DNA from: an uncultured Erythrobacter sp.
Lineage (GTDB): Bacteria; Pseudomonadota; Alphaproteobacteria; Sphingomonadales; Sphingomonadaceae
Assembly (NCBI GenBank): GCA_947495695.1
Contig: CANLZP010000001.1
Location: forward strand, 517,069 to 581,068
Reading direction: 5' to 3'
Length of the DNA stretch: 64,000 nucleotides
Part shown: positions 8,162 through 16,773 of the stretch, one piece after another
How positions within the stretch are numbered: position 1 is the stretch's first letter
Layout: each line of letters starts with the position of its first letter
Made by a program: the position numbers and the translations under genes
Notes under the pieces: model-generated
Told to the model about the DNA's origin: nothing
The model's input: the letters and a program-made list of their open reading frames with translations, nothing else
Database searches by the model: none

Positions 8162-9718
8162 CTGCGAGAAATCGGTCGAGGCAATGCTTTCGATCACATG
8201 GCGGCGCAATTGCCTGGCACGCTCGATCGGCACGCCCGGGATTACAAAAATTCCTCCGGCCAAGCCCAAATGTACCGTAGCATAACCGCGTCTGCGTGCG
8301 ATTGGGCCTTGGCTCAGCCCCACCGAGTGTAGTTTAATCCGCGAGGCAATCTGCGTGCGCGGAGCAAACAGCCCCCTACTGGCAAAGATCTGCGTATGAT
8401 CGATGGCATGGCGATGAAACCGCCAAGCATAATAATTGGCACACGCAACAACCACAGCCAACACAAGGGGAATGAGCACAAACCCAGCAGGAGCAAATAT
8501 CGCGGTCGGGATGGCCGCAATCGCAAAGAATGCGCTGCCCAGGATGATGCTATCGGTCCGATACAATTTGCTCGCGAGATGCCAATCCAGCTGTGCATCC
8601 GGAGGCCTGAAGCCAGCCGCCCTGATCACCGGCTCCAGCTCTTCAGCCTGCGCAAATGGGGCCACTGTATGGTTGGCCGAACCGCTGTCTTGCGCCAGGC
8701 TGACAAAGTTCAGATCTTGCCAGCCGAACCGGTTGCGCAGCAGCCCGGTGCCAATCTTGATCGCTTGAACGCGATGCGCAGGCATCACCACATCGGTTTT
8801 GGTCAGCAAACCTCGGCGACGACGGAAGCCCCGCGGTGTTTGTTCCAACTTGAATTCCCAATCGCGCAAATAGGTGCGCACCAATCCTGTGGCCGAGCCA
8901 ACCACGAGCAGACCAATCACGCCCAGCAGCGCTCCTAAGGCTTGCCCAACATAACCCAATCCAGACAGCCAACCTTGTTGCTCGGCAATCAAACCGCGCC
9001 ACAAATCGGCATCCCAGATTTCGTAATCGACAAACCATTCAACATATTGCGACAGGCCAGCCAGCACAGCAAAGACAGCTAGCGAGAACTCGAACAGACC
9101 AAAGGTGAACAAGCGCCGATTATCCATCGCAAACAGGACGGTGCTGTCTTCTGCTTCTGGTTCCAACGGAGCAGAAGCGTCTTCACCAACAGCACCGCTC
9201 GCGCTGCGCTCAGCGTCACCGGCGACCCCATCTTTGCGATCCCGAACCAGCTCGCGCAGTCGCTCGCCTTCGGCCTCGCCCAGATACAACAGCGAAATAT
9301 CGTCCCCACCGCCCGAGCCAGTTTCAAACTTTACAGCGACCAGACCGAACAGGCGCGGGACAAGCGATTGCTCGAGGCTAACATCTTGGATGCGTTCAAA
9401 TGGTACCGATCGCGCCGTGCGCGACAAAATGCCCGATTCAACGCGGATATCTTCTTCGTTCACTTGATAGGTGAATTTTCTCCAGCGCAGAAAGGCGCCG
9501 AACGTGCCGACCGCAATCATGACTACACCGGCACAAATCGCCGCGATGATGGCAAGCGAACCCATGCTGCGCATTGAGAAGTAAACCGCAACAATCGGAA
9601 GCACTGCATTACGAAGCCCCGCCATGCCTTGCACCACAAAGCTTTTGGGGTCCGTGTGCAGAGCGTCACCCTGCAATGCAGCCGAAGTCGATTGATCAGG
9701 CTTTATTGGCTCGCTCAT
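8153..9718 (-). CDS. Bacterial PH-domain membrane protein (YdbT-like)
   Basis: A 521-residue protein with three bPH2 (DUF304) units, each following membrane helices: residues about 40-150, 220-350 and 390-510. Repeated ARSVPFERIQDVSLEQ and VMPAHRVQAIKIG segments carry the conserved Arg-Ile-Gln motif of the family. An acidic, low-complexity stretch (about 168-190) separates the first and second units. The role of YdbS/YdbT pairs is not settled; an envelope stress or membrane function is suggested. It lies seven bases downstream of the smaller partner gene. Confidence 0.85.
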   Translation of the reverse strand: MSEPIKPDQSTSAALQGDALHTDPKSFVVQGMAGLRNAVLPIVAVYFSMRSMGSLAIIAAICAGVVMIAVGTFGAFLRWRKFTYQVNEEDIRVESGILSRTARSVPFERIQDVSLEQSLVPRLFGLVAVKFETGSGGGDDISLLYLGEAEGERLRELVRDRKDGVAGDAERSASGAVGEDASAPLEPEAEDSTVLFAMDNRRLFTFGLFEFSLAVFAVLAGLSQYVEWFVDYEIWDADLWRGLIAEQQGWLSGLGYVGQALGALLGVIGLLVVGSATGLVRTYLRDWEFKLEQTPRGFRRRRGLLTKTDVVMPAHRVQAIKIGTGLLRNRFGWQDLNFVSLAQDSGSANHTVAPFAQAEELEPVIRAAGFRPPDAQLDWHLASKLYRTDSIILGSAFFAIAAIPTAIFAPAGFVLIPLVLAVVVACANYYAWRFHRHAIDHTQIFASRGLFAPRTQIASRIKLHSVGLSQGPIARRRGYATVHLGLAGGIFVIPGVPIERARQLRRHVIESIASTDFSQLR

Positions 9719-9725
9719 GGCGGGC

Positions 9726-10244
9726 TCAAATCGACTCGCGCTTGATATGACTGCGGATTTCCTCGCGCATTTCCATCGCTAGCGCCTGTTCCAACCCCGG
9801 TAAGTTGACCGAGGAATTCTGGGTCCCGGCGGTGTGCAAAGTCAGCGTGGCAATTCCATAGAACCGCTCCAGTGGACCTTGATCCACATCGATATGCTGG
9901 ACCCTGCCAAAGGGAACAATGGTGTCGGAATGGAACAAGATCCCGCGCACCACGCGCAAACGGTCTGCGCTCATCTCGTAACCACGCGCAAAATGGCGGC
10001 GCGCTGGCAGGCGAATAATCGCTGCCAATGCGATCATGGCAATCGGGATCACCACCATGCCCTTGGGAAAGATATTAGCCTCTTCCACCACAAGCGCCGC
10101 GATAAGAAATGGCAAAGCAATTACAGCAGTCTGAACCCGAAGCGCCTTCTTATAATTGATATGCAGCTTGGTCAGATCGCAGGGATCGGCATCTTCCAAA
10201 CCATCGCCCGGCATTACCGGAGCCTCATCTTGTTTTGCGTCCAT
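9726..10244 (-). CDS. Bacterial PH-domain membrane protein (YdbS-like)
   Basis: A 172-residue protein with two membrane helices (about residues 36-55 and 60-78) followed by one bPH2 domain containing TIVPFGRVQHIDVDQGPLER. The small single-domain plus large three-domain pair in this order is the standard ydbST layout, so the two proteins probably act together in the inner membrane. Confidence 0.85.
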   Translation of the reverse strand: MDAKQDEAPVMPGDGLEDADPCDLTKLHINYKKALRVQTAVIALPFLIAALVVEEANIFPKGMVVIPIAMIALAAIIRLPARRHFARGYEMSADRLRVVRGILFHSDTIVPFGRVQHIDVDQGPLERFYGIATLTLHTAGTQNSSVNLPGLEQALAMEMREEIRSHIKRESI

Positions 10245-10287
10245 CCATCTTACATGGGCAACACGTCACATTCGGGCAAGAGAGAAA

Positions 10288-11457
10288 TCATGCGCGCTGA
10301 TTAAAGCGGCGGCCGATCAAAGCTGCGGCGATATTGGTTTTCTGGACATCGGTGGTTCCCCCGGCGATGCCCCAGGCAAAGCCATCGCGCACGCGCTGTT
10401 CCATTCCGTAATCCTTGTGATAGCCATATCCGCCCATCACTTGCAGACCCATCGCGGTCACTTCGCGGACGATCTCATTAGCATAGCATTTCGCCACCGA
10501 GCTTTCATACACCGTCGGCAAGCCATCGTCTTGATTCGCGGCATTGGCCGCAGCGCGATGGATCAACAGACGCGATGCCTCCACCTTCATCGCCATTTCG
10601 GCCAGCTTGATCTGGACCGCCTGAAAATCGACAATCGGCTTGCCGAAAGCTTCGCGTTCTTGGGTGTATTGCACCGCCTGCTCCAACGCAGCAGCGGCCA
10701 CGCCCAGGCTTTGCGTCGCATTGCCGCAACGCTCCAAGCCGAAAGCGCTCATCAATTTGCCGAACCCGCCCGCGCCAACAATGACATTGTCCTGCGACAC
10801 ACGCACATCTTCGATGGCATAATCGGCAGTGGGTATGCCGCGAAAGCCCATCAGTTCTTCGCGCTTGCCAAATTGCATGCCGGGAAGATCTTTCTCCAAC
10901 AAAATGGCGCCGATACCCTTTGCAGCAGGTTCGTCGTTGAACCGGCAATAAGTCACATAATAGTCGGAATGGCCCCCACCGCTGGTCCAGCGTTTGTAAC
11001 CGTTCACCACATAATCGCCGCCGTCAGCAATTGCGCGCGTTTTCAAATCGGTTAGCGCCGTACCCGCATCGGGTTCCGACATGGAGACGGCCACCACTTT
11101 CTCGCCTGCAATCACTTCGGGCAGGACGCGCGCCTTCATCGCATCAGACCCAAACCGTTCGATGGTGCGCACCGGGCCAACCAATGCCTCAAACACGGGA
11201 AAAGCGACCGCGTTTGAAATCTGGGCGAACTCTTCGAGCACCAGCAAAGCCTCGACATGGCCCAGACCGAGGCCGCCATATTCGCTCGGCAAATTGACCC
11301 CCAGAAAGCCTAGCTCGCCATATTTGAGCAGCATGTCGTGGGGAACAGGATAGTCCTTTTCCTCCATGTCCCGGGCCAGATCGGGCAATTCAGCGCGGGC
11401 AAATTTGCGCGCTGCATCTTGCAACTCGCGCTGTTCGTCGGTCAGGCGGAAATCCAT
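10288..11457 (-). CDS. Acyl-CoA dehydrogenase, IVD-like active-site placement
   Basis: A 389-residue FAD enzyme of the acyl-CoA dehydrogenase family. The FAD/acyl segment SMSEPDAGTALTDLKTRA and the C-terminal FAD-binding GGYGYHKDYG are present. The usual catalytic Glu of medium-chain enzymes (in YEGT) is replaced: the segment here is IAGGTTD. A Glu in FGLERCGNATQSLG sits where isovaleryl- and long-chain-type enzymes place theirs, so the enzyme is likely active. The neighbouring divergent GST and SDR suggest catabolic use. Confidence 0.88.
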   Translation of the reverse strand: MDFRLTDEQRELQDAARKFARAELPDLARDMEEKDYPVPHDMLLKYGELGFLGVNLPSEYGGLGLGHVEALLVLEEFAQISNAVAFPVFEALVGPVRTIERFGSDAMKARVLPEVIAGEKVVAVSMSEPDAGTALTDLKTRAIADGGDYVVNGYKRWTSGGGHSDYYVTYCRFNDEPAAKGIGAILLEKDLPGMQFGKREELMGFRGIPTADYAIEDVRVSQDNVIVGAGGFGKLMSAFGLERCGNATQSLGVAAAALEQAVQYTQEREAFGKPIVDFQAVQIKLAEMAMKVEASRLLIHRAAANAANQDDGLPTVYESSVAKCYANEIVREVTAMGLQVMGGYGYHKDYGMEQRVRDGFAWGIAGGTTDVQKTNIAAALIGRRFNQRA

Positions 11458-11599
11458 CGTTCGTCCTCTCGCATGTGGTCTTGCGCCTCTCTCTAGCGCA
11501 TAGCGGCGCGCACGTGCCTAGCGCATTTGTGAGGGGTTGCGCAGGCCAATGCTCGCATAGAGAAGGGTGGCAACAATCATTCCTTTAAGGAGAGATCCC

Positions 11600-12244
11600 A
11601 TGACCACACTTCATTCCAGCCTTGGGCCAAACCCGCGCCTCGTTCGTATGTTCTTGGTAGAAAAGGGCATTGGCGAAGACCAGGTAAAGCGCGTTCATTA
11701 CGACATTATCACGGGCGAAAATCGTCAGGATCAATCCTATCTGGCCAAGAATCCGCTGGGAACCATCCCGACCTTGGAGCTGGATGATGGCACCTGTCTG
11801 ACCGAAAGCTGGCCGATCTGCGAATATCTGGAAGAAGCGCATCCGCAGCCCAATCTGTTCGGCGAAACAGCCTTGGAGCGCGCCGAAGTGCGTAAATGGG
11901 CGCGCCTGTTTGATCAGGAAGTGGTCGTGCCGATGACTATGGGCTTTCGCGCCGGTGGGGGCCGCCCGATGTTCGAGCCGCGCATGAGTGTGGTCTCGGT
12001 CGAGGCCGGCGCAGAACTTTCTGCCATGTCCGATGAGAAATGGCGTTGGTTCGATTCTGCTTTGGGCGATAGCAATCATTTTGCCTTGGGCCGCTTCACC
12101 TTCGCTGATCTGATTATCTTCTGCTTTGCCAATTTCGGATTCACGGTTGGCTGGAAATTGCCTGAAGGAACCGACAATTTGGCGCGCTTTGTCGAGACGC
12201 ATAACCAGCGCGAGAGCGCGGGCATCTGGCAACAGGCCGAATAA
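11600..12244 (+). CDS. Glutathione S-transferase family protein
   Basis: 214 residues with an N-terminal thioredoxin-like domain (SLGPNPRLVRMFLVEKG, then NPLGTIPTLELDDG with the cis-Pro, and TESWPICEYLEE with the Glu-Ser glutathione contact) and a helical C-terminal domain. The ribosome site AAGGAGAG directly upstream fixes ATG 11600. It overlaps the next SDR gene in a TAATG junction, so the pair is coupled. Ligand unknown; glutathione-dependent steps are common in sphingomonad aromatic catabolism. Confidence 0.87.
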   Translation: MTTLHSSLGPNPRLVRMFLVEKGIGEDQVKRVHYDIITGENRQDQSYLAKNPLGTIPTLELDDGTCLTESWPICEYLEEAHPQPNLFGETALERAEVRKWARLFDQEVVVPMTMGFRAGGGRPMFEPRMSVVSVEAGAELSAMSDEKWRWFDSALGDSNHFALGRFTFADLIIFCFANFGFTVGWKLPEGTDNLARFVETHNQRESAGIWQQAE

Positions 12245-13026
12245 TGCCCGATCTTTCCGGCCCCAAATTGCAAGGGAAAGTCGCGATTGTTACCGGCTGC
12301 GCCAGCGGCATTGGCGCAGCAACGCTTGCCCGCTTGCGGGCGGATGGAGCCCAAGTGCTGGGCACCGACATCAATGCCGAGGCTGGGCAGGCACTTTGTA
12401 ACGAACATGGGGCAAGCTTTGCACAACAGGATGTGTCTGACCGCGCGCGATGGAGCGTGATCGTCGATCAAGCACGCGCGGAATTCGGTCGGCTAGACAT
12501 ACTAGTGAACAATGCCGGCATGGTCACAGGCGCCTCAATCGGAGAGGTTAGCGACGAGATTTGGGACCAAGTCATCGCGGTCAATCTGACCGGGTCGATG
12601 GCCGGTTGCCGTGCCGCTATCCGGGTCATGCGAGACAACCCGGGCGGAGCAAAGGGTGCGATCATCAACATATCCTCGACCACAGCGATTGCGCCCTTGC
12701 CCAGCGATGTTGGCTATTCCGCAAGCAAAGCCGCGGTGCGGGTGATGTCCAAATCCATTGCAACTTGGTGCGCACAACAGGGACTGGATATTCGCTGCAA
12801 CACAGTGATCCCGGGCGCCACCGAGACGGGCATTCTCAACGCGGCAGAAGAAAACATGCCGGGCCTAAAGGCCGCTGTGGCCTCCACGTCTCCGATGAAC
12901 CGTTTGGCCGATCCAGCCGAAACCGCCGCTGCGATTGCCTTTCTCGCGTCAGACGAGTGCCCCTACATGACCGGAGCAGAAATGTTGGTTGATGGGGCAA
13001 TGATGGCGCTTCACCCCGGCTTTTGA
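12244..13026 (+). CDS. SDR-family oxidoreductase
   Basis: A 260-residue classical SDR. The NAD(P) loop TGCASGIG is near residues 18-25, NNAG at 89-92, and the catalytic triad uses the SS pair near 144-145 with Tyr158 and Lys162 (YSASK). The acidic residue after the second strand (TDIN) favours NAD. It probably interconverts a hydroxyl and a ketone in the same pathway as the coupled GST. Confidence 0.9.
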   Translation: MPDLSGPKLQGKVAIVTGCASGIGAATLARLRADGAQVLGTDINAEAGQALCNEHGASFAQQDVSDRARWSVIVDQARAEFGRLDILVNNAGMVTGASIGEVSDEIWDQVIAVNLTGSMAGCRAAIRVMRDNPGGAKGAIINISSTTAIAPLPSDVGYSASKAAVRVMSKSIATWCAQQGLDIRCNTVIPGATETGILNAAEENMPGLKAAVASTSPMNRLADPAETAAAIAFLASDECPYMTGAEMLVDGAMMALHPGF

Positions 13027-13046
13027 ACCGAGATCAGTGGCGCCAA

Positions 13047-14372
13047 TTATGCCGCCATTCTTGCCAGATAGCCGCTGGAGCGCATTTGCGCCGCGGTCCA
13101 TGCAAACACGGCCATAGATAGCAGGCCAGACACCAAGCATACCGCAAAAACAGCAATTGAAAGAGCCGATGATCCGTATTCCCGGGACAAATTATCGCTG
13201 ATCGCACCAATGATCGAAAGGCCCGCAGCTTGGCCGACAAGATTGTTGAAGAACAAAGCGACAGCCACAGCAAAGCCGCGCTGGGATGGCTCAACCGCTG
13301 CTTGGATGCCGGACAAGATCGGCGCTTGGCTGGCGACATAAATGGCATAGGCAAAGGCAAACCAGATCAGGAAGGGCCAAAACCCTGCTGACGAAAGGCT
13401 AATCGCCAAGGGCACCACGCATCCCAAGCTGACAATACCGGGCAGCCAAGCTCGCCAACGCTCGTCGCGCTGGGTCAACCATTGCGCGACATAGCCGCCC
13501 AATATGGGGCCCGGGATACCGCCAATCAGAAACGCCAAACCAAGATATAGCCCCACGTCTCCACTGGATATCTCGAAGTTGCGCAGCATCACAGCCGCCA
13601 TCCAGAATGCGAGCGCATAGCCAATCATGATCTGCACGGCCCAGCCAATAGACAGTCCCATGAACACACGGTTGGCAAGCAGTGATTTGAGCGTTTGGCC
13701 AAGCGGCTGTTGCTCGGTTTGCGCGCCCTTTGCAGCAAACCGGCCGCGCAAGGGCTCGCGCACAGTTAGATAAAGGATCAGCCCGATCAGCACGCCTGGC
13801 AGGCCCATCAAGATGAACGCATAGCGCCACCCAAACATCTCGTTCAATTGCCCGCCAATGATCAGGCCGCCGGCGGTCCCCATGGTCGCACCCAAGGTCA
13901 GGAAGCCCATCGCTTTGGCCAATTCGTGACGGGGAAAATAGTCTGACACCAGCGATTGCGAGGCGGGGCCTGAACACCCTTCGCCAACGCCAACACCGGT
14001 CCTGGCAAAAAACAAGGTCCAGAACCCAGTCGCCAAACCGCACAGGGCCGTCATCAAGCTCCAAAAGCCGATCGCGGCAGAGACAATATTCTTGCGCACG
14101 GATCGATCAGCCAATCTGGCTGCAGGGAAGCCTACAATCACATAGGTTGCTGCAAAGGCCAGCCCGCCCAACAACCCAATTTCAAAATCGCTGAAGGAAA
14201 ATTCCGCCTTGATGTCTTCCAACAGGATCGAAAACACCAGCCGGTCCGCAATGGAAAACATGCTGACGACGGTCAGCAGCCCCAACACATACCAGCGATA
14301 GTTTGAACCACTATCTGTTGGCTTGGATTGAGGCTCTGCCTCGGGTGAGGACGTTTGGGGTGCCTGGGCCAT
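13047..14372 (-). CDS. MFS transporter (Spinster-like)
   Basis: 441 residues with about twelve transmembrane helices after a polar N-terminal tail of about 26 residues. The loop 2-3 signature is present as ARLADRSVRKN, and the helix-4/5 region reads ARTGVGVGEGCSGPA. This resembles the spinster-type MFS group found with catabolic genes in sphingomonads. Likely inner-membrane uptake of a hydrophobic acid or alcohol. It starts eight bases after the stop of the upstream SDR, so the two are cotranscribed. Confidence 0.88.
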   Translation of the reverse strand: MAQAPQTSSPEAEPQSKPTDSGSNYRWYVLGLLTVVSMFSIADRLVFSILLEDIKAEFSFSDFEIGLLGGLAFAATYVIVGFPAARLADRSVRKNIVSAAIGFWSLMTALCGLATGFWTLFFARTGVGVGEGCSGPASQSLVSDYFPRHELAKAMGFLTLGATMGTAGGLIIGGQLNEMFGWRYAFILMGLPGVLIGLILYLTVREPLRGRFAAKGAQTEQQPLGQTLKSLLANRVFMGLSIGWAVQIMIGYALAFWMAAVMLRNFEISSGDVGLYLGLAFLIGGIPGPILGGYVAQWLTQRDERWRAWLPGIVSLGCVVPLAISLSSAGFWPFLIWFAFAYAIYVASQAPILSGIQAAVEPSQRGFAVAVALFFNNLVGQAAGLSIIGAISDNLSREYGSSALSIAVFAVCLVSGLLSMAVFAWTAAQMRSSGYLARMAA

Positions 14373-14380
14373 TCGGCGCG

Positions 14381-15142
14381 TTATCGCTCGGGCCGGGCGA
14401 TGAGGCCGTTGTCGACCGGATATTCATTGCCGGTCAAAAACCGGGCTTCGTCTGACGCAAGAAACAGAACCACATTGGCCACGTCACTGGGGTGACCAAG
14501 CGAATCCTTGGGCAGCACGCCTTCGGGAATTTCCATGGGCTCCTCACCTGCGCGGCCGGACACGCCCATCACCATGGGTGTTTCGATGCCGCCTGGCATC
14601 AATACGTTGACGCGAATTTTGTTGTCTTCATCCTGACAATACATGGCGATGGATTTGGTCATTGAACGGATCGCGCCCTTGGCCGCTGTATAGGCAGGAA
14701 TATTGCCATACCCGACCAATGATGCGGTGGATGCCATGTTGATGATGGACCCGCCGCCGCTCTTGGCCATCAGGGGAATAGCGTTCTGGCAACCCAGGAA
14801 GGTGCCTTCGACATGGATCGCTAGATGCAGACGGAAATGATCGAGCGAACATTCCAGAATGTCCTCGAAGATCACATTGCCTGCATTGTTCACCAGAATA
14901 TCTAGCCTGCCGTGGCGTTCTTCCACCGCTTGGATCACGTCTTTCCATTGCTGTTCATCGGTTACGTCCAAAGGCAGGGCGTCGCCGCCAATTTGTTCAG
15001 CAACTTTATGCGCCAAATCAATCTCGCGGTCGGTCACCACAACATGCGCGCCTTCTGCGGCGAGCCTTTCGCAATCGGCTTTGCCCAAGCCCATTGCTCC
15101 CCCGGTTACCAAGGCGACCTTGCCTTCAACCCTTCCAGCCAT
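14381..15142 (-). CDS. SDR-family oxidoreductase
   Basis: 253 residues from the ATG at 15140-15142, which follows an AGGAGAG ribosome site; an extra in-frame TTG precedes it. The loop TGGAMGLG is at 13-20, NNAG at 85-88, and the triad is Ser138, Tyr151 and Lys155 (YTAAK). TDRE after the second strand suggests NAD preference. It is first in a unit with the MFS transporter and diverges from a Rieske oxygenase gene, so it is a candidate for dehydrogenating that oxygenase's product. Confidence 0.9.
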   Translation of the reverse strand: MAGRVEGKVALVTGGAMGLGKADCERLAAEGAHVVVTDREIDLAHKVAEQIGGDALPLDVTDEQQWKDVIQAVEERHGRLDILVNNAGNVIFEDILECSLDHFRLHLAIHVEGTFLGCQNAIPLMAKSGGGSIINMASTASLVGYGNIPAYTAAKGAIRSMTKSIAMYCQDEDNKIRVNVLMPGGIETPMVMGVSGRAGEEPMEIPEGVLPKDSLGHPSDVANVVLFLASDEARFLTGNEYPVDNGLIARPER

Positions 15143-15290
15143 CAATCTCTCCTCTTATATTTTCATGCGAACCTAAAGAGCGTTTGGCTGCGCACCACTG
15201 ACTAAAGCGATGGGTTTGAGTGCCTGCTTGGTCAAATTGGCAGTCGTGCGCTGCCACAATGCGGTTAGTTTGGGTTGCGGGAGAAGATAA

Positions 15291-16583
15291 ATGGACCAAG
15301 CTGAGGTTGATCAGTTCAAGGCACTGATGGAGTGGGAAGCGCAGCGCAGCGCCCCTCCGGCCGCATTTCCCAAACTGCCTGATATGCCCGCGGCGCGTTA
15401 TACGTCTGAAGAATATTACGAGTTAGAACGGACCCAGGTGTTCCGCAAAAGCTGGTTGTTTGCTGGCCATATTGACGAAATTCCAGAACCTGGTTGTTAT
15501 ATGCGCTGGCATAATGCGGGCGATCCGATTGTCATCGTGCATGGCATGGATGGCGTGGTTCGGGCGTTTTACAACACGTGCCGGCATCGTGGCGCGCCTG
15601 TGGTCACGCAAGACTTTGGCAAGTCCAGTCGGCTGATGTGCGGATACCACAATTGGACCTACAAAACTGATGGGACATTGATTGGCGTTCCCGAGCGGCA
15701 AGATTTCCCGCCCGACTTTGACATGTCCTGCCGCGGGCTGCTGCCTGTTCGCTGCGAAATGTATGGCAATGTCATCTTCGTCAATTTCGATCCCGAAGCC
15801 CCCACCCTGTTGGAATATCTGGGGCCGATAGCTGACGAATGGGAAGAGTTTGGCTTTGGCAATCTGCGCCTGGCAGCTCGTCATAGTTTTGACCTCAATT
15901 GCAATTGGAAGGTCGCGATGGAGGCCAATATGGAGGTCTATCATGTGCCCTTCATCCACCCCACTACGGTTGCGCCGCTGGTCGACCCAAAACGCAATGT
16001 AAATACGATGTACCCCAATGGTCACGCGCGCATGTTGGCGCCTGCCCCGCAAGAGACAGACCGCGAGCATGTTCGGGCGATCGATTCACCTCCCGAATGG
16101 AAGCAAATCGAAACTGTCGGAGAATTCGGGCGGACCGCGACGCAAAGCTATACTTTGTTCCCCAATTGGGTCTCTCCGCTGTCCAATTTCTTTGTACCGC
16201 CCTTGGTGTTTTGGCCCACATCGCTCAACACCACCCGGCTGGAACTGGTCACGATGGCTCCTGATTGGGGATATGGTCCCGCCCCGGATCTTTGGACAGT
16301 CCCGGATGAAACCCAGCCCAATGGCCGGAATATGAGCCCGATCATTTTGGAGGACACGCAATTTGGCGAGGCCATCCAGCAATCCATGCAAAGCGAAGCC
16401 TTCAAAAGCGTTCCGTTGAGCTATCAAGAGGCGCGTATTTACAGCTTCCACCAGAATTTGGATCGGATGATCGGGGCCAATCGGGTGCCCGATCACCTGC
16501 GAATTGAACCGGTTATCGGTGAGGAATGGGTTTGGCCTAACGATCCGCGTGTGGCAGAGATGAACGCAGCCCAAGGGCAGTAA
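15291..16583 (+). CDS. Rieske non-heme iron oxygenase, alpha subunit (1)
   Basis: 430 residues. The Rieske [2Fe-2S] ligands are Cys97, His99, Cys117 and His120 (CRHRG and CGYHNW). The mononuclear iron site has His218 and His223 in MEVYHVPFIH, and acidic/amide residues Glu211-Asn213 may bridge to the neighbouring subunit. Such enzymes hydroxylate or dihydroxylate ring compounds using electrons from a separate ferredoxin or reductase. None is encoded nearby and there is no beta subunit gene, so it is probably an alpha-only homotrimer. The ribosome site GGGAGAAG fits ATG 15291. It precedes the TonB receptor on the same strand. Confidence 0.93.
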   Translation: MDQAEVDQFKALMEWEAQRSAPPAAFPKLPDMPAARYTSEEYYELERTQVFRKSWLFAGHIDEIPEPGCYMRWHNAGDPIVIVHGMDGVVRAFYNTCRHRGAPVVTQDFGKSSRLMCGYHNWTYKTDGTLIGVPERQDFPPDFDMSCRGLLPVRCEMYGNVIFVNFDPEAPTLLEYLGPIADEWEEFGFGNLRLAARHSFDLNCNWKVAMEANMEVYHVPFIHPTTVAPLVDPKRNVNTMYPNGHARMLAPAPQETDREHVRAIDSPPEWKQIETVGEFGRTATQSYTLFPNWVSPLSNFFVPPLVFWPTSLNTTRLELVTMAPDWGYGPAPDLWTVPDETQPNGRNMSPIILEDTQFGEAIQQSMQSEAFKSVPLSYQEARIYSFHQNLDRMIGANRVPDHLRIEPVIGEEWVWPNDPRVAEMNAAQGQ

Positions 16584-16698
16584 TCACCGCAAGATCAGCA
16601 TAGTGTGTTGCCCAAATGACGCAACAAACCCCCTGTTCCTATCGTTTTTGCCAAATGTGCGCCTGCAGGCTCCACCATACAAAACCTATTAAGTCCGA

Positions 16699-16713
16699 AT
16701 GACGCTACGTCAT
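16699..16713. promoter_or_regulatory. Perfect 6-3-6 inverted repeat upstream of the TonB receptor gene
   Basis: ATGACG-CTA-CGTCAT lies 61 bases before the TonB receptor start, in the 190-base gap after the first Rieske gene. Its size and symmetry suit a dimeric repressor or activator. No cognate regulator can be assigned. Confidence 0.4.
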
Positions 16714-16773
16714 CAGGATGTGGGACGACAGGCACGGGCCTAGAACGCTCGGCCACCTAGGGAGAGACCGATC

